DNA of 35,796 nt from Candidatus Avitreponema avistercoris (GCA_017694555.1 JADIMS010000043.1:1-35796), one strand, 5' to 3'. Shown: positions 10,077-19,370, counted from the first letter of the stretch. Notes: a model not told the origin generated them from the sequence alone. Translations and numbers: made by a program.

Positions 10077-10490
10077 ATGAAAGTTGCGTTGATTTGTTTT
10101 TATGACGGAAAGGACGCCCGCACGGAAGCTATCGCCGGGGCGGTGCGGCAGTCCGCTGAAGAGACCGGTAATACCGTACAAGTGCTGGACGGTATGCAGG
10201 AGACCGGTCCGGCTGCTTTGGCCCTGTCGGATTACATTGCGGTGATTGCTCGGAAAAGCGGATTTTTCGGCAGCGCCCTTCCGTCCCGGATTAAAGAATT
10301 TTTCGCCGCAGCCGGATCCGTCGCCGGAAAAAAAGGCGCGGCGCTTTTGGTTTCTTACGGCCTTTTCGGCAACCGCAAAGCTTACGAAAACCTGATGCGT
10401 TCGATGGAAAAAGAAGGCGTGGTGTTGGATTATTCGGATATTCTCCGGAACCGGGATGAGGCGCGCGCCGGCGGGAAAAATCTTGGCTGA
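10077..10490 (+). CDS. Flavodoxin-like-fold hypothetical protein
   Basis: 137 aa alpha/beta protein (MKVALICFYDGKDARTEAIAGAV...LPSRIKEFF); classic flavodoxin FMN motif only weakly recognisable. Confidence 0.55.
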   Translation: MKVALICFYDGKDARTEAIAGAVRQSAEETGNTVQVLDGMQETGPAALALSDYIAVIARKSGFFGSALPSRIKEFFAAAGSVAGKKGAALLVSYGLFGNRKAYENLMRSMEKEGVVLDYSDILRNRDEARAGGKNLG

Positions 10491-11322
10491 ATTGCTGCTG
10501 CAGGATTGTTACCGCATTCTTGGCGTTCCGCCGGACGCAGGCGCGGTGGAAATCAAACGTGCGTTCCGGGAAAAAGCGAAGCGCCTCCACCCGGATACCG
10601 CCGGTTATTCCCGGAAAGCGCGCGACACTGCTGCGGAAATGCGGATTTTGCTGGAGGCTTACCATATCCTTTCCGATGCGGAAACGCGGGCGCGGTTTGC
10701 CGGTTGGCGCGCGCAGCAGAATACCGGTTTTGATTACCGGAGCTGGCTGCTGGAACGGGAAGACGGGGAGAGCCGGGCCAAGCTCATTTTTTATGATTTG
10801 CTGCACGATTTGGAAGCCGAAGCAGCGGATTTGTATCTGCGGCTTCTGCGCGCGCCGGGTTCGTATTCGCTTGCGGAGTGGCTTGACCGCGGGGATTTTA
10901 TGGACTGCGCCTTTTTGCTGGCCGAAGAACTTGCGCAGCGCGGCGAGCTTTATGAAGCGTTCCGGCTGCTGGCAGAAACCGTGGTCTTGGAGCATGAAAA
11001 ACCGTATTTCCGGCATTTTTTTCCGGAAGCGCTTGCTTTCCTGCGGACACTGTTGGCGGCAATCGGCCCGGATACGATGCCGGATGAACTGGTACTTGAC
11101 TGCCTGCAAACTGCGTTGGAACTGCGGCTCGGGCGGAAAGACGATATCCGCATTTTGCGCCGGATGGCTGAATGCTGTAAAAGACTGGGCGACGCTCTTG
11201 CCGCCGGCGTCTGTTCCGGCGAAGCGGACCGGCTGGAGCGGCTGGGAAAACAAGCCCGGACGGAAGCCGTTTATACTTGGGGCACGCGCAGGACTCCGGC
11301 AGATACGGGAGGAAATACATGA
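10456..11322 (+). CDS. J-domain (DnaJ-like) protein with unassigned helical C-terminal region
   Basis: YRILGVPPDAGAVEIKRAFREKAKRLHPDTAGY incl. HPD motif; alternative TTG start at 10483. Confidence 0.85.
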   Translation: MRRAPAGKILAELLLQDCYRILGVPPDAGAVEIKRAFREKAKRLHPDTAGYSRKARDTAAEMRILLEAYHILSDAETRARFAGWRAQQNTGFDYRSWLLEREDGESRAKLIFYDLLHDLEAEAADLYLRLLRAPGSYSLAEWLDRGDFMDCAFLLAEELAQRGELYEAFRLLAETVVLEHEKPYFRHFFPEALAFLRTLLAAIGPDTMPDELVLDCLQTALELRLGRKDDIRILRRMAECCKRLGDALAAGVCSGEADRLERLGKQARTEAVYTWGTRRTPADTGGNT

Positions 11323-12068
11323 TCCGCATTAAAAATGAAAAACAAATCGACGGCATCCGGAAATCCTGTAAATTGCTTGCCGCCCTGTATGAGGAAATCC
11401 TGCCCGCCGTGAAAGAAGGCGTTTCGGCAGCGGAAATCGACAGGCTGTGCAAATCGTTTATCCAAAGCCGGGGCGGCGTTCCGGCGTGGTATGCGGAAAA
11501 TTTTCCGGGGGCGGCCTGCATCTCCGTCAATGAGGAAATCATCCACGGTATCCCGCACAAGCGGAAAGTGTTCCGTTCCGGCGACCTTGTTTCCCTGGAT
11601 ATCGGTATCGATTTGGGCGGTTATATCAGCGATTCGGCGAAAACCGTAGCGGTTGGGGAAATTTCACCCAGGGAACGGGAATTGATGGAAGTTACGCAGA
11701 AATGTCTCGATGCAGGCATCGAGGCCTGCCGTGCCGGAAACCGGATCAGCGATATTTCGCATGCGGTGTTCAATACGGCGCGCGCAGCCGGTTTCGGTGT
11801 GGTGTATGAATATTGCGGGCACGGCGTGGGGCTCAGCGTACACGAGGATCCGAACGTGCCGAATTTCCCTTCCAAACGCGGCCCGAACCACCGCATTGTG
11901 CCGGGCATGGTGCTGGCGATTGAACCGATGCTTACGATGGGCACGGACGATGTGGACCATCTGAACGACAACTGGACGGTGGTGACGGCAGACGGCACCA
12001 AAGCCTGTCATTTTGAACATACGGTGGCGGTTTTTGCCGGGCATACCGAAATCCTCACGGCGTTGTAA
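11319..12068 (+). CDS. map: Type I methionine aminopeptidase
   Basis: SLDIGIDLGGYISDSAKTV, YCGHGVGLSVHEDPNVPNF, MVLAIEPMLTMG, FEHTVAV; ATG 11319 overlaps the previous stop (ATGA). Confidence 0.97.
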   Translation: MIRIKNEKQIDGIRKSCKLLAALYEEILPAVKEGVSAAEIDRLCKSFIQSRGGVPAWYAENFPGAACISVNEEIIHGIPHKRKVFRSGDLVSLDIGIDLGGYISDSAKTVAVGEISPRERELMEVTQKCLDAGIEACRAGNRISDISHAVFNTARAAGFGVVYEYCGHGVGLSVHEDPNVPNFPSKRGPNHRIVPGMVLAIEPMLTMGTDDVDHLNDNWTVVTADGTKACHFEHTVAVFAGHTEILTAL

Positions 12069-12175
12069 GCTGTTTTTTTTCCGTATTTTGCCGGTTTTCC
12101 TCTTGTAACCTGATTGTCCGGCTTTGTATTTTTTAAACGGAAAAACGATACAGCAAGTTGATAAGGAGAAGTTTT

Positions 12176-13735
12176 ATGAATAACCCTCATCAAGCCCAAA
12201 CACATTCCCCCGGCAAAATGTTTGCCGGAAAAAAACGGACGCTTGTTTTTGCGCTGTTTTGCGCCATTTTTTGTTTCTCTCTCGCCGTCTGTGCTGCGGA
12301 AGAAAAACCGCTGCTTCTTACCGGCGGCGTACAGGACAACGGGCCGGCTCCTGCCGCCCGTATGCCGGTTGCCGCACCGGAAATTTCTGCCGAAGCCGGA
12401 AATTTCCTGGAAGCCCTGCAAAATGCAAACCGCGCTGTCGCGGCGGCTGTGTTGCCTTCGGTGGCAACGCTGGATGTATTTGAAACCCGTACTGTGGAAA
12501 GCTCGCCGCTGGACGGCTTTCCGTGGTTCTTTTTCGGCCGCCCGGACGGGAACCGGGAAGATGCCCCCGGACGGGCGCGGGAATATGAGGCAGAAGGCCT
12601 TGGCTCCGGCGTGATTATCCGCCGCGAAGGCAATACCTACTATTTGCTGACCAACCACCATGTAGCCGGAACGGCCAGCCGGATCCGCGTCAAACTGTAT
12701 GACGGCCGCGAATTTTCGGGTACGCTGATTGGCGGGGATGAACGGAAAGACATCGCGCTTGTGTCTTTTGAATCGGACGACACTTCTATTGCGGTTGCCC
12801 GCATGGGGGATTCCGATCTGGTGCAGCCCGGTGATATTGTGTTCGCCGTCGGTTCCCCCCTGGGATATGTTTCTTCCCTGACGCAGGGCGTGGTGAGCGC
12901 AGTAGGACGGAACGGCGGTCCCAACGGCAACATCAACGATTTTATCCAGACCGATGCTGCAATTAACCAGGGAAACTCCGGCGGTCCGCTTGTCAATATC
13001 CGGGGCGAAGTAATCGGCATCAACTCCTGGATTGCGTCGTCTTCGGGCGGTTCCATGGGGCTCGGTTTTTCGATTCCCATCAACAATGTCAAACAGGCTA
13101 TCGACGATTTTATTGCCGGCGGGAAAATCAATTACGGCTGGCTTGGCGTACAGCTGCTGCAGGCGGACCGGGAAATTTTGGAGTCGATGGGACTGGAAAA
13201 TGTGACCGGTGCGCTGGCCTCCCAAGTGTTCCTCGGTTCTCCTGCGGATAAAGGCGGCTTCCTGCCCGGCGATTATGTAACGGCGCTGAATGGAGAGGCT
13301 GTCCGCTCGGTGGATCAGCTTGTGCGTGACGTCGGCGATTTGCGCAGCGGCGATACGGCTGAATTTACGGTTTTGCGCGGCGGGGAAACGCTGACGCTGA
13401 CTGTCCGTATCGATGCGCGGGACGAAGAGCTGGTCGCGGATTCCAGCAACCTCTGGCCGGGATTCCTGCCGTATGAACTGACCGGCGAGTTGCGGGAACG
13501 GCTGGATCTCCGCGCCAACCAGAAAGGCGTTCTGGTAACCAACGTAATGCCGAAAAGTCCTGCCGCTGTGATGGGACTGCAGTCCGGGGACGTCGTGGTG
13601 CAGGTGAATGACCGCAGCGTGGATTCGCTGACGGAATTCTATGCGCAGCTGGCCGGTATTCCTTCCGGGAAGGAAGTGTGGTTTACCGTACTGCGGGAAG
13701 GCCACGAACTTTCCACCATCCGCTTCCGGCGCTGA
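12176..13735 (+). CDS. HtrA/DegP-family serine protease with two PDZ domains
   Basis: N-terminal signal/anchor, catalytic His (TNHHVAG), Asp (KDIALV), Ser (NQGNSGGPL), two PDZ regions; SD AAGGAG. Confidence 0.95.
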   Translation: MNNPHQAQTHSPGKMFAGKKRTLVFALFCAIFCFSLAVCAAEEKPLLLTGGVQDNGPAPAARMPVAAPEISAEAGNFLEALQNANRAVAAAVLPSVATLDVFETRTVESSPLDGFPWFFFGRPDGNREDAPGRAREYEAEGLGSGVIIRREGNTYYLLTNHHVAGTASRIRVKLYDGREFSGTLIGGDERKDIALVSFESDDTSIAVARMGDSDLVQPGDIVFAVGSPLGYVSSLTQGVVSAVGRNGGPNGNINDFIQTDAAINQGNSGGPLVNIRGEVIGINSWIASSSGGSMGLGFSIPINNVKQAIDDFIAGGKINYGWLGVQLLQADREILESMGLENVTGALASQVFLGSPADKGGFLPGDYVTALNGEAVRSVDQLVRDVGDLRSGDTAEFTVLRGGETLTLTVRIDARDEELVADSSNLWPGFLPYELTGELRERLDLRANQKGVLVTNVMPKSPAAVMGLQSGDVVVQVNDRSVDSLTEFYAQLAGIPSGKEVWFTVLREGHELSTIRFRR

Positions 13736-13767
13736 ACCGGCGGAAAAACGGAACGTGTATTGCTTTG

Positions 13768-13798
13768 CCCGGCGTCCGGAAAGACGCCGGGTTTTTTT
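13768..13798 (+). terminator. Rho-independent terminator downstream of htrA
   Basis: Perfect 9-bp stem CCCGGCGTC-cggaaa-GACGCCGGG followed by T7. Confidence 0.9.
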
Positions 13799-13818
13799 CT
13801 GCCAGCCGGACAGGCATA

Positions 13819-13867
13819 TTTGTTAAGATTTTGTCAAGAATACGCTTCTGCCGTTACAGGCTGTAAC
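13819..13867. promoter_or_regulatory. Putative regulatory region of gld-like operon: 11-bp near-direct repeat plus perfect 7-bp dyad
   Basis: TTTGTTAAGAT/TTTGTCAAGAA tandem (13819-13829, 13830-13840) and GTTACAG-G-CTGTAAC (13853-13867). Confidence 0.4.
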
Positions 13868-13941
13868 ACGTTCCGTTCCCCGTTTGTTGCATAAATGCCG
13901 GGGTGTTTCCGCGGCAACAATCACAAACCGAGGCAAAATCT

Positions 13942-14898
13942 ATGATTGAAGCATCGCATCTCTGCCGTGACTTCGGGGATTTCCGGGCGGTGGACGATGT
14001 CAGTTTTTCGATTCAAACCGGGGAAATTGTCGGGCTGCTTGGTCCGAACGGCGCAGGAAAAACCACAACCATGCGCATGGTAACCGGTTTTTTGACTCCG
14101 TCTTCCGGAACGGTCTGTGTCGACGGGCTGGACATTACCGCAGACGGCTGCGCGGCCAAAAACAAAATCGGCTATATGCCGGAATCTGCGCCGCTGTACG
14201 GCGACATGATTACGGAAGACTATCTTGCGTATGTGGCCCGCATGTACGGAAAAGATCCGGAAGAGCGGCTTCCGCGTTTTGCGCGTCTTTGCGGTATCGG
14301 CGCCGTGATGGATAAAAATATTTCCGATTTATCACGCGGTTACCGGCAGCGCGTCGGGTTGGCGCACGCTTTGATGAATGATCCGGAGATTCTGATTCTG
14401 GATGAGCCGACCGGCGGGCTGGATCCCAACCAGATTGGCGATGTCCGTGCGCTCATCAAGGAAATCGGAAAAACACGGACGGTTATCCTTTCTACGCATA
14501 TTTTGAGCGAAGTGGAAATGCTTTGCGACCGCGTCATCATTATTGCCGGCGGGAAAATCAAGGCGGACAGTCCGACAGAAGAACTGCGCAGCCGTTTCGG
14601 CCACAACGTTACGCTGCGTCTTTCTGCGGCCGGCTGCCAGCCCGACGGACTGTGCGCATTGCTCGCGCCGATGGACGGCGTGCTTTCGGTTGTGCCGGAA
14701 ACACCTGCGGAAAATTCCCCGGACGCCGGCGCTGCTGCAACCGTTGTGATCCGTGTCGCCGAGGGCAGGGAAGTCCGCCCGGAAATTTTCCGCAGGCTGG
14801 CAGCCAAAAACTGGCCGGTTTTTGAATTGTCTGTCATGCGCGATTCGCTGGAGGATATTTTCCGTACGCTGACAACAGGAGGAAACGGCGATGCGTAG
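13942..14898 (+). CDS. ABC transporter ATP-binding protein (GldA/NosF-like)
   Basis: Walker A LLGPNGAGKTTTMRM, LSRGYRQRVGLAHAL signature, LILDEPTGGLDPNQ; ATG 13942 preferred over upstream GTG 13903. Confidence 0.93.
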   Translation: MIEASHLCRDFGDFRAVDDVSFSIQTGEIVGLLGPNGAGKTTTMRMVTGFLTPSSGTVCVDGLDITADGCAAKNKIGYMPESAPLYGDMITEDYLAYVARMYGKDPEERLPRFARLCGIGAVMDKNISDLSRGYRQRVGLAHALMNDPEILILDEPTGGLDPNQIGDVRALIKEIGKTRTVILSTHILSEVEMLCDRVIIIAGGKIKADSPTEELRSRFGHNVTLRLSAAGCQPDGLCALLAPMDGVLSVVPETPAENSPDAGAAATVVIRVAEGREVRPEIFRRLAAKNWPVFELSVMRDSLEDIFRTLTTGGNGDA

Positions 14899-15604
14899 TC
14901 ATGCTTTGGTTATCGCCCGCCGGGAAACGGGCGCGTATTTTTCCGGACCGATGGTCTACATCGTTACCGGTCTTTTTCTGGTATTTTCCGGTTTTCTGTT
15001 TTTTTCCACTTTCTTTTTATTGAACCGCGCCGAGCTGCGTTCATTTTTTTCACTGTTGCCTGTGCTGTTTTCTTTCTTTATCCCCGCGCTTACCATGCGT
15101 CTGTTTGCAGAAGAAACCCGCAGCGGCAGTTTTGAAACGCTGGTAACGCTTCCGGTTTCCGCAGCCGAAATTGTGCTCGGAAAATTCCTTGCCGGATGGC
15201 TTTCGGCCTGCACGCTGCTGGCGCCTACGCTGGTGTACGCAGCGACGGCGGCGTTTTTCGGCGATTTGGATCCGGGGCCGGTAGTCGGCGGATATTTGGG
15301 GGCAGTGCTGTTGGCGTCGGCGTTTTCGGCGGCCGGAATTTTTGCTTCATCGCTGACCAGAAACCAGATTATCGCTTTTTTCACCGCTTTTGCGGTCTGT
15401 ATTGTGCTGACTATGATTGATCAGGCTGCGGTTTTCCTGCCTTCGGGATTTGCAGACGCCGCCGCTTTCCTTTCCGCTTCTGCACATTTTTCTTCTGTTT
15501 CGCGCGGAATTATCGACAGCAGGGATCTGGTGTATTTCTTTTCGCTGACTGCGTTGTTTTTCGTTCTGGCTGTACGCACGGTGGAACGGGGGAGGGCAAA
15601 ATGA
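14891..15604 (+). CDS. ABC-2 type permease (GldF-like)
   Basis: Multi-TM protein with LFAEETRSGSFETLVTLPVSAAEIVLGKFLAGW; overlaps the ATPase gene. Confidence 0.88.
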   Translation: MRSHALVIARRETGAYFSGPMVYIVTGLFLVFSGFLFFSTFFLLNRAELRSFFSLLPVLFSFFIPALTMRLFAEETRSGSFETLVTLPVSAAEIVLGKFLAGWLSACTLLAPTLVYAATAAFFGDLDPGPVVGGYLGAVLLASAFSAAGIFASSLTRNQIIAFFTAFAVCIVLTMIDQAAVFLPSGFADAAAFLSASAHFSSVSRGIIDSRDLVYFFSLTALFFVLAVRTVERGRAK

Positions 15605-17787
15605 AAAAGATACTCGCCTGGTTAAAATCCCCTGCCAGCGATTTCTGGCTTTTTATTCTTGTTTTGATTTTTCTGAATCTGACAGCCGGAAAATTTTTCT
15701 TCCGTCTGGATTTGACGGCGCAGCATTCGTTTTCCCTGTCGGATGCATCCAAAGAGCTTGTGCGGTCGCTGGACGAGCCGCTGTCTGTCAAAGTGTTTTT
15801 CAGCAGCGGTTTGCCTGCGCCGTATAATGCAGCCGGCCGCTATTTGCAGGATTTGCTTTCGGAATATGAAGGCGTATCTTCCGGCCGTTTTTCCTGTGAG
15901 TTTTTTGATATGGATGATCCGGAAAACCAGCAGACTGCCTCGGAGTACGGATTGTCGCAGGTGCAGATTCAGGAATTGTCCGACAACGAGCTGGGATTCC
16001 GCAATGCCTGGATGGGACTGGCGGCCGTTTACCGGGACCGGATTGAAACGCTGAATGAAATCCAGTCGGAAGAAGGTCTGGAGTATAAACTGACTACGCT
16101 TTTTGCGCAGATGATTGCGCAGGCGAATACGCTGGAAGGTTTGGACGGAACAATTGAAGTCTGCCTGTATACGACAGACGCGCTGCGGTCGTTTTCGGTT
16201 TCTGAAATTTCCGTGCTGGATGTAATCCGCGAAGAAGTGTTGCAAGCCTATACAAAATTGAATGCGGAGAATATGGACCGCCTGTCTTTCCGTGAAGAGA
16301 GTCCGTCCGGGAAGGAAGCGGAATCCGCAGCGAAGCAATACGGCCTGCAGGCGCTCAGCTGGGATAACGGCGGTACGCCGGCATACGGTACGCTCGGGCT
16401 GGTGCTGAAACACGGCGGGGATTTCCGCTCTGTTCCGCTCCGGCTGACGCAGGGGCTGTTCGGCGGTTACGGCGTATCCGGGCTGGATGCGCTGGAAGAA
16501 AACCTTTCGGCGGCGTTGAAGAGCCTGATGGCAAAAACGCTGACGGTAGGGTATTTGACCGGCCATGGCGAAATTCCGCTGTACGCAGGGAATGCCGGTT
16601 CCGTTCCGGCGGCGCAGGGACTGAATGCCGCCAATTTTGCCGCCAATGCCGCAGACCGGTACACGTTTGCGGAAGTGAATCTGGCGGAGGGCAGCGTGCC
16701 TCCCGGCATCGATTGCCTGGTTATTAACGGACCGAAGACAGCGTTCTCGCAGGAGGAATTGTACCGCCTGGATCAGTTTGTCCTTTCCGGCGGAAACCTG
16801 ATGGTTTTTCTGGATCCGTTTGACGTGGTTACCCCGGAAGGCGCTTCCGCTTATTACGCAGCGCCGCAGTTTGTGCCCGTAGAAACCGGATTGGAAACTG
16901 TATTGTCCGCCTATGGAATTAATATAGGGAAAAATTATGTGCTGGATACGGAATGCTACGAGGATCTTTCCATGCGCGGCGCGCCGGGTTCTGCGTTGTA
17001 TTATGTTCCCGTTGTGCAGCGGCAGGGGATGGATCCGCATCATCCCGTTTCCCGGAATCTGGCTTACGTACTTTTTTTACAGGCTGCGGAAGTTTCCTTT
17101 CAGCAGCCGGAAAACGGCGGGGAATTGACGGCCACTGCATTGGCCCGCTCTTCGGATTCTTCCTGGCTGGCCGGCAACCCGGAAACGTTTTTGACAGATT
17201 TTATGGCGCCGCCTTCCGCTGCGGAAAACCTGGCGCCGAGGACGCTTGCCCTGCTGGTGGAAGGCACGTTCCCCAGTGCGTTTGACGGCCCGCTTCCGCT
17301 GTCCGGAAACGGAAGCCGGTCTGCTTCCGCGGATGAAGGGACAGAAGAACCGCAGGCTGCTGTTTCGGGTGCGCTTTCCGTTACCAATCCGCATTTGACG
17401 CAAAGTGTGCGTCCGGGCAGGATATTTGCGGTCGGTTCTTCCGCCGTCACGACACAGCAGGTCGTGGACGGAAACTGCGAACAGCCGGTTTCGGTGTTTT
17501 TGCGCAATGCGCTGGATGCGCTCAACGGCGCAGAAGAATTCTGCGTGATGCGGACAAAAGGTATGTCGCTCAATACGCTGCGTGTCAATCAGGGCGCGGC
17601 GGTGCAGGCGGCTGCCCTGTTCAACCAGTACGGACTTCCGCTGTTGGTGGCGCTTGCCGGGCTGTTGGCCTGGCGTCACCGTGCTTCACGCCGGAAAACA
17701 ATCCGTGCCCGCTATGCCGCCATGCAGAACAACGGGGTTCCGGGCGTGCAGGAAAATGCGGAAGAAAAAGCGGAGGAAGAAAAATGA
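15601..17787 (+). CDS. GldG-family auxiliary ABC transport protein
   Basis: N-terminal TM, LDLTAQHSFSLSDASKELVRSLDEPLSVKVFFSSGLPAPYN, YLTGHGE, terminal TM; ATGA overlap. Confidence 0.88.
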   Translation: MKKILAWLKSPASDFWLFILVLIFLNLTAGKFFFRLDLTAQHSFSLSDASKELVRSLDEPLSVKVFFSSGLPAPYNAAGRYLQDLLSEYEGVSSGRFSCEFFDMDDPENQQTASEYGLSQVQIQELSDNELGFRNAWMGLAAVYRDRIETLNEIQSEEGLEYKLTTLFAQMIAQANTLEGLDGTIEVCLYTTDALRSFSVSEISVLDVIREEVLQAYTKLNAENMDRLSFREESPSGKEAESAAKQYGLQALSWDNGGTPAYGTLGLVLKHGGDFRSVPLRLTQGLFGGYGVSGLDALEENLSAALKSLMAKTLTVGYLTGHGEIPLYAGNAGSVPAAQGLNAANFAANAADRYTFAEVNLAEGSVPPGIDCLVINGPKTAFSQEELYRLDQFVLSGGNLMVFLDPFDVVTPEGASAYYAAPQFVPVETGLETVLSAYGINIGKNYVLDTECYEDLSMRGAPGSALYYVPVVQRQGMDPHHPVSRNLAYVLFLQAAEVSFQQPENGGELTATALARSSDSSWLAGNPETFLTDFMAPPSAAENLAPRTLALLVEGTFPSAFDGPLPLSGNGSRSASADEGTEEPQAAVSGALSVTNPHLTQSVRPGRIFAVGSSAVTTQQVVDGNCEQPVSVFLRNALDALNGAEEFCVMRTKGMSLNTLRVNQGAAVQAAALFNQYGLPLLVALAGLLAWRHRASRRKTIRARYAAMQNNGVPGVQENAEEKAEEEK

Positions 17788-18722
17788 CGAAACGGAAATC
17801 GGTGCTTCTCGCGGCGCTTGTCTTTTTATGCGCAGTCTATACGCTGCAGGCTGTATTTTCTTCCCGCGGAGGCGCGGAAATACTGGAAACGGAAACCGTA
17901 CCGGACCGTTTGGAAATCCGCGGCAACGGCACCGGCTCTTTTGTGCTTGTGCGGCGCGCGGCGGAAAACGGAGGGGAAGATTCCTGGTTCCTGGAAGGGC
18001 AAAACTTCCCTGCCGATCCGGTCGTTGCGCGCCGGATGGCAGAAACCGTTTCTTCCCTCCGGCTTTTGGGTACGGTTTCCGCAGAAGCCGGAAGCGCAGC
18101 CTTCGGGCTGGATGAATCCTCCGTGCTGCAGGTTACCGCTTATTCCGGCAGCGGGGTTATCCGGCGTTTGGATATCGGAAAAACTTCTGTAACCGGCGCG
18201 CAGACTTATGCAGTGGTGGATGGTGAAAATTCTGTCCGCCTGGTTTCCGGTGATTTGCGCGCGCGCTTTGCCTTTACGGCGGAAGAAGTCCGGGACCACC
18301 GCGTGTTTTCCCTGGATCCGGCTGCAATTTCCCGGATTACCTGCGAAAGCGCCGCCGGTTCGTTTACGCTGGAAAAAAACGGCCAGCCGCCTGTCTGGCA
18401 GCTGGCATCCGGCGGAACGTCTGCCGGGAGCGGGGATCCGGAAAAAATTGCATCCTGGGTTTCTTCCGCCGTGAATTTGCAGGCGGCGGGCTTCCCGCAG
18501 GATACGGCTGCCGGAGATTTTGCCGGTGCGGAACCGGCTGCCACAGTCCGCTTTACCATGCAGGACGGCGAAGTGACGCTTACCCTGTATCCGCCTGTAT
18601 CTGAAGAAGACAATTTTTTCCGCGCGCTTTCTTCCGCACAGCCGTGGCCGTTTACCCTTTCTTCTTACACGGCGGAACGGTATCAAAAAGATCCGGCGGA
18701 ATTTGCTGCGGACGTTCCGTAA
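17784..18722 (+). CDS. DUF4340-like protein (single N-terminal TM, extracytoplasmic)
   Basis: Position after GldG-like gene, N-terminal TM, RLDIGKTSVTGAQTYAVVDGENSVRLV pattern. Confidence 0.75.
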   Translation: MTKRKSVLLAALVFLCAVYTLQAVFSSRGGAEILETETVPDRLEIRGNGTGSFVLVRRAAENGGEDSWFLEGQNFPADPVVARRMAETVSSLRLLGTVSAEAGSAAFGLDESSVLQVTAYSGSGVIRRLDIGKTSVTGAQTYAVVDGENSVRLVSGDLRARFAFTAEEVRDHRVFSLDPAAISRITCESAAGSFTLEKNGQPPVWQLASGGTSAGSGDPEKIASWVSSAVNLQAAGFPQDTAAGDFAGAEPAATVRFTMQDGEVTLTLYPPVSEEDNFFRALSSAQPWPFTLSSYTAERYQKDPAEFAADVP

Positions 18723-18763
18723 ACGCGGCGCACGGATTCCGGTTTCCTGTGCGTTCGGCAGGC

Positions 18764-19333
18764 TCAGGGAACCGACAGCCGCAAAAACGCGCCGCCGCGT
18801 CCGTCCAGAGGTTTTACTTCGATTTCCAAGCCCTGCTCCTTTCCGGAATACAGTACGGCATAAGAGGCAGGGCTTCCGCCTTTGGGAATGGAGATGGAAC
18901 CGGGATTCAGGAAAACGGTTCCTCCGCGCCATTCTGCAAGCGGAATATGGGTGTGTCCGCTGACGACTACGCAGCCGGGCGGCGCGGGAAATTCTTTATG
19001 CCCATGGTGGAAAAAAATACGGGTAACTGTGCCGTTTTTTGCAGGTATACCTGCTGCTGCGCTTTCCTGAAGACAGGGAAAATCCAGCAGCATTTGATCC
19101 ACTTCGCTGTCACAATTCCCGCGGACGCACAGCAGGCGGTCTGTAAAAAAGCGGTTCAGCAGCGCCGCAGTTCCGGGCGGATCGTAGCCTTCGGGGATGC
19201 CGTTCCGCGGCCCGTGATTCAGAAAGTCGCCGCAACATACAACCAGATCCGGCTGTTCTTCTTCTGCGCGCTGCCGGGCAGTTTCCAGCGCGGGCAGTTT
19301 GCCGTGAATATCAGAAATGACAAAGATTTTCAT
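18764..19333 (-). CDS. yfcE: YfcE-type metallophosphodiesterase
   Basis: ISDIHGKLPALE, CCGDFLNHGPRN, CVRGNCDSEVD, FFHHGHKEF, VVSGHTHIP, FLNPGSISIPKGG. Confidence 0.92.
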   Translation of the reverse strand: MKIFVISDIHGKLPALETARQRAEEEQPDLVVCCGDFLNHGPRNGIPEGYDPPGTAALLNRFFTDRLLCVRGNCDSEVDQMLLDFPCLQESAAAGIPAKNGTVTRIFFHHGHKEFPAPPGCVVVSGHTHIPLAEWRGGTVFLNPGSISIPKGGSPASYAVLYSGKEQGLEIEVKPLDGRGGAFLRLSVP

Positions 19334-19339
19334 GAAGAC

Positions 19340-19370
19340 AGTATAACACCGCTTCAGTCTATTTCGTCAA
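19340..19370 (-). promoter_or_regulatory. Putative yfcE promoter (TTGACG-N19-TATACT), -10 ends 6 nt before ATG
   Basis: Minus-strand TTGACG (19365-19370) and TATACT (19340-19345), within or just past the 3' end of the chemoreceptor gene. Confidence 0.5.

Noticed and set aside
12069-12175. Terminator after map (T8 run at 12072-12079)
   Set aside because: The T run is not preceded by a convincing GC hairpin, so no terminator was called.
12008-13705. 565-aa minus-strand ORF antisense to htrA
   Set aside because: Shadow ORF of a well supported protease gene; His/Arg/Gln-rich composition without domains.
15622-17043. 473-aa minus-strand ORF antisense to the GldG-like gene
   Set aside because: Mirror-frame artefact, no recognisable domains.
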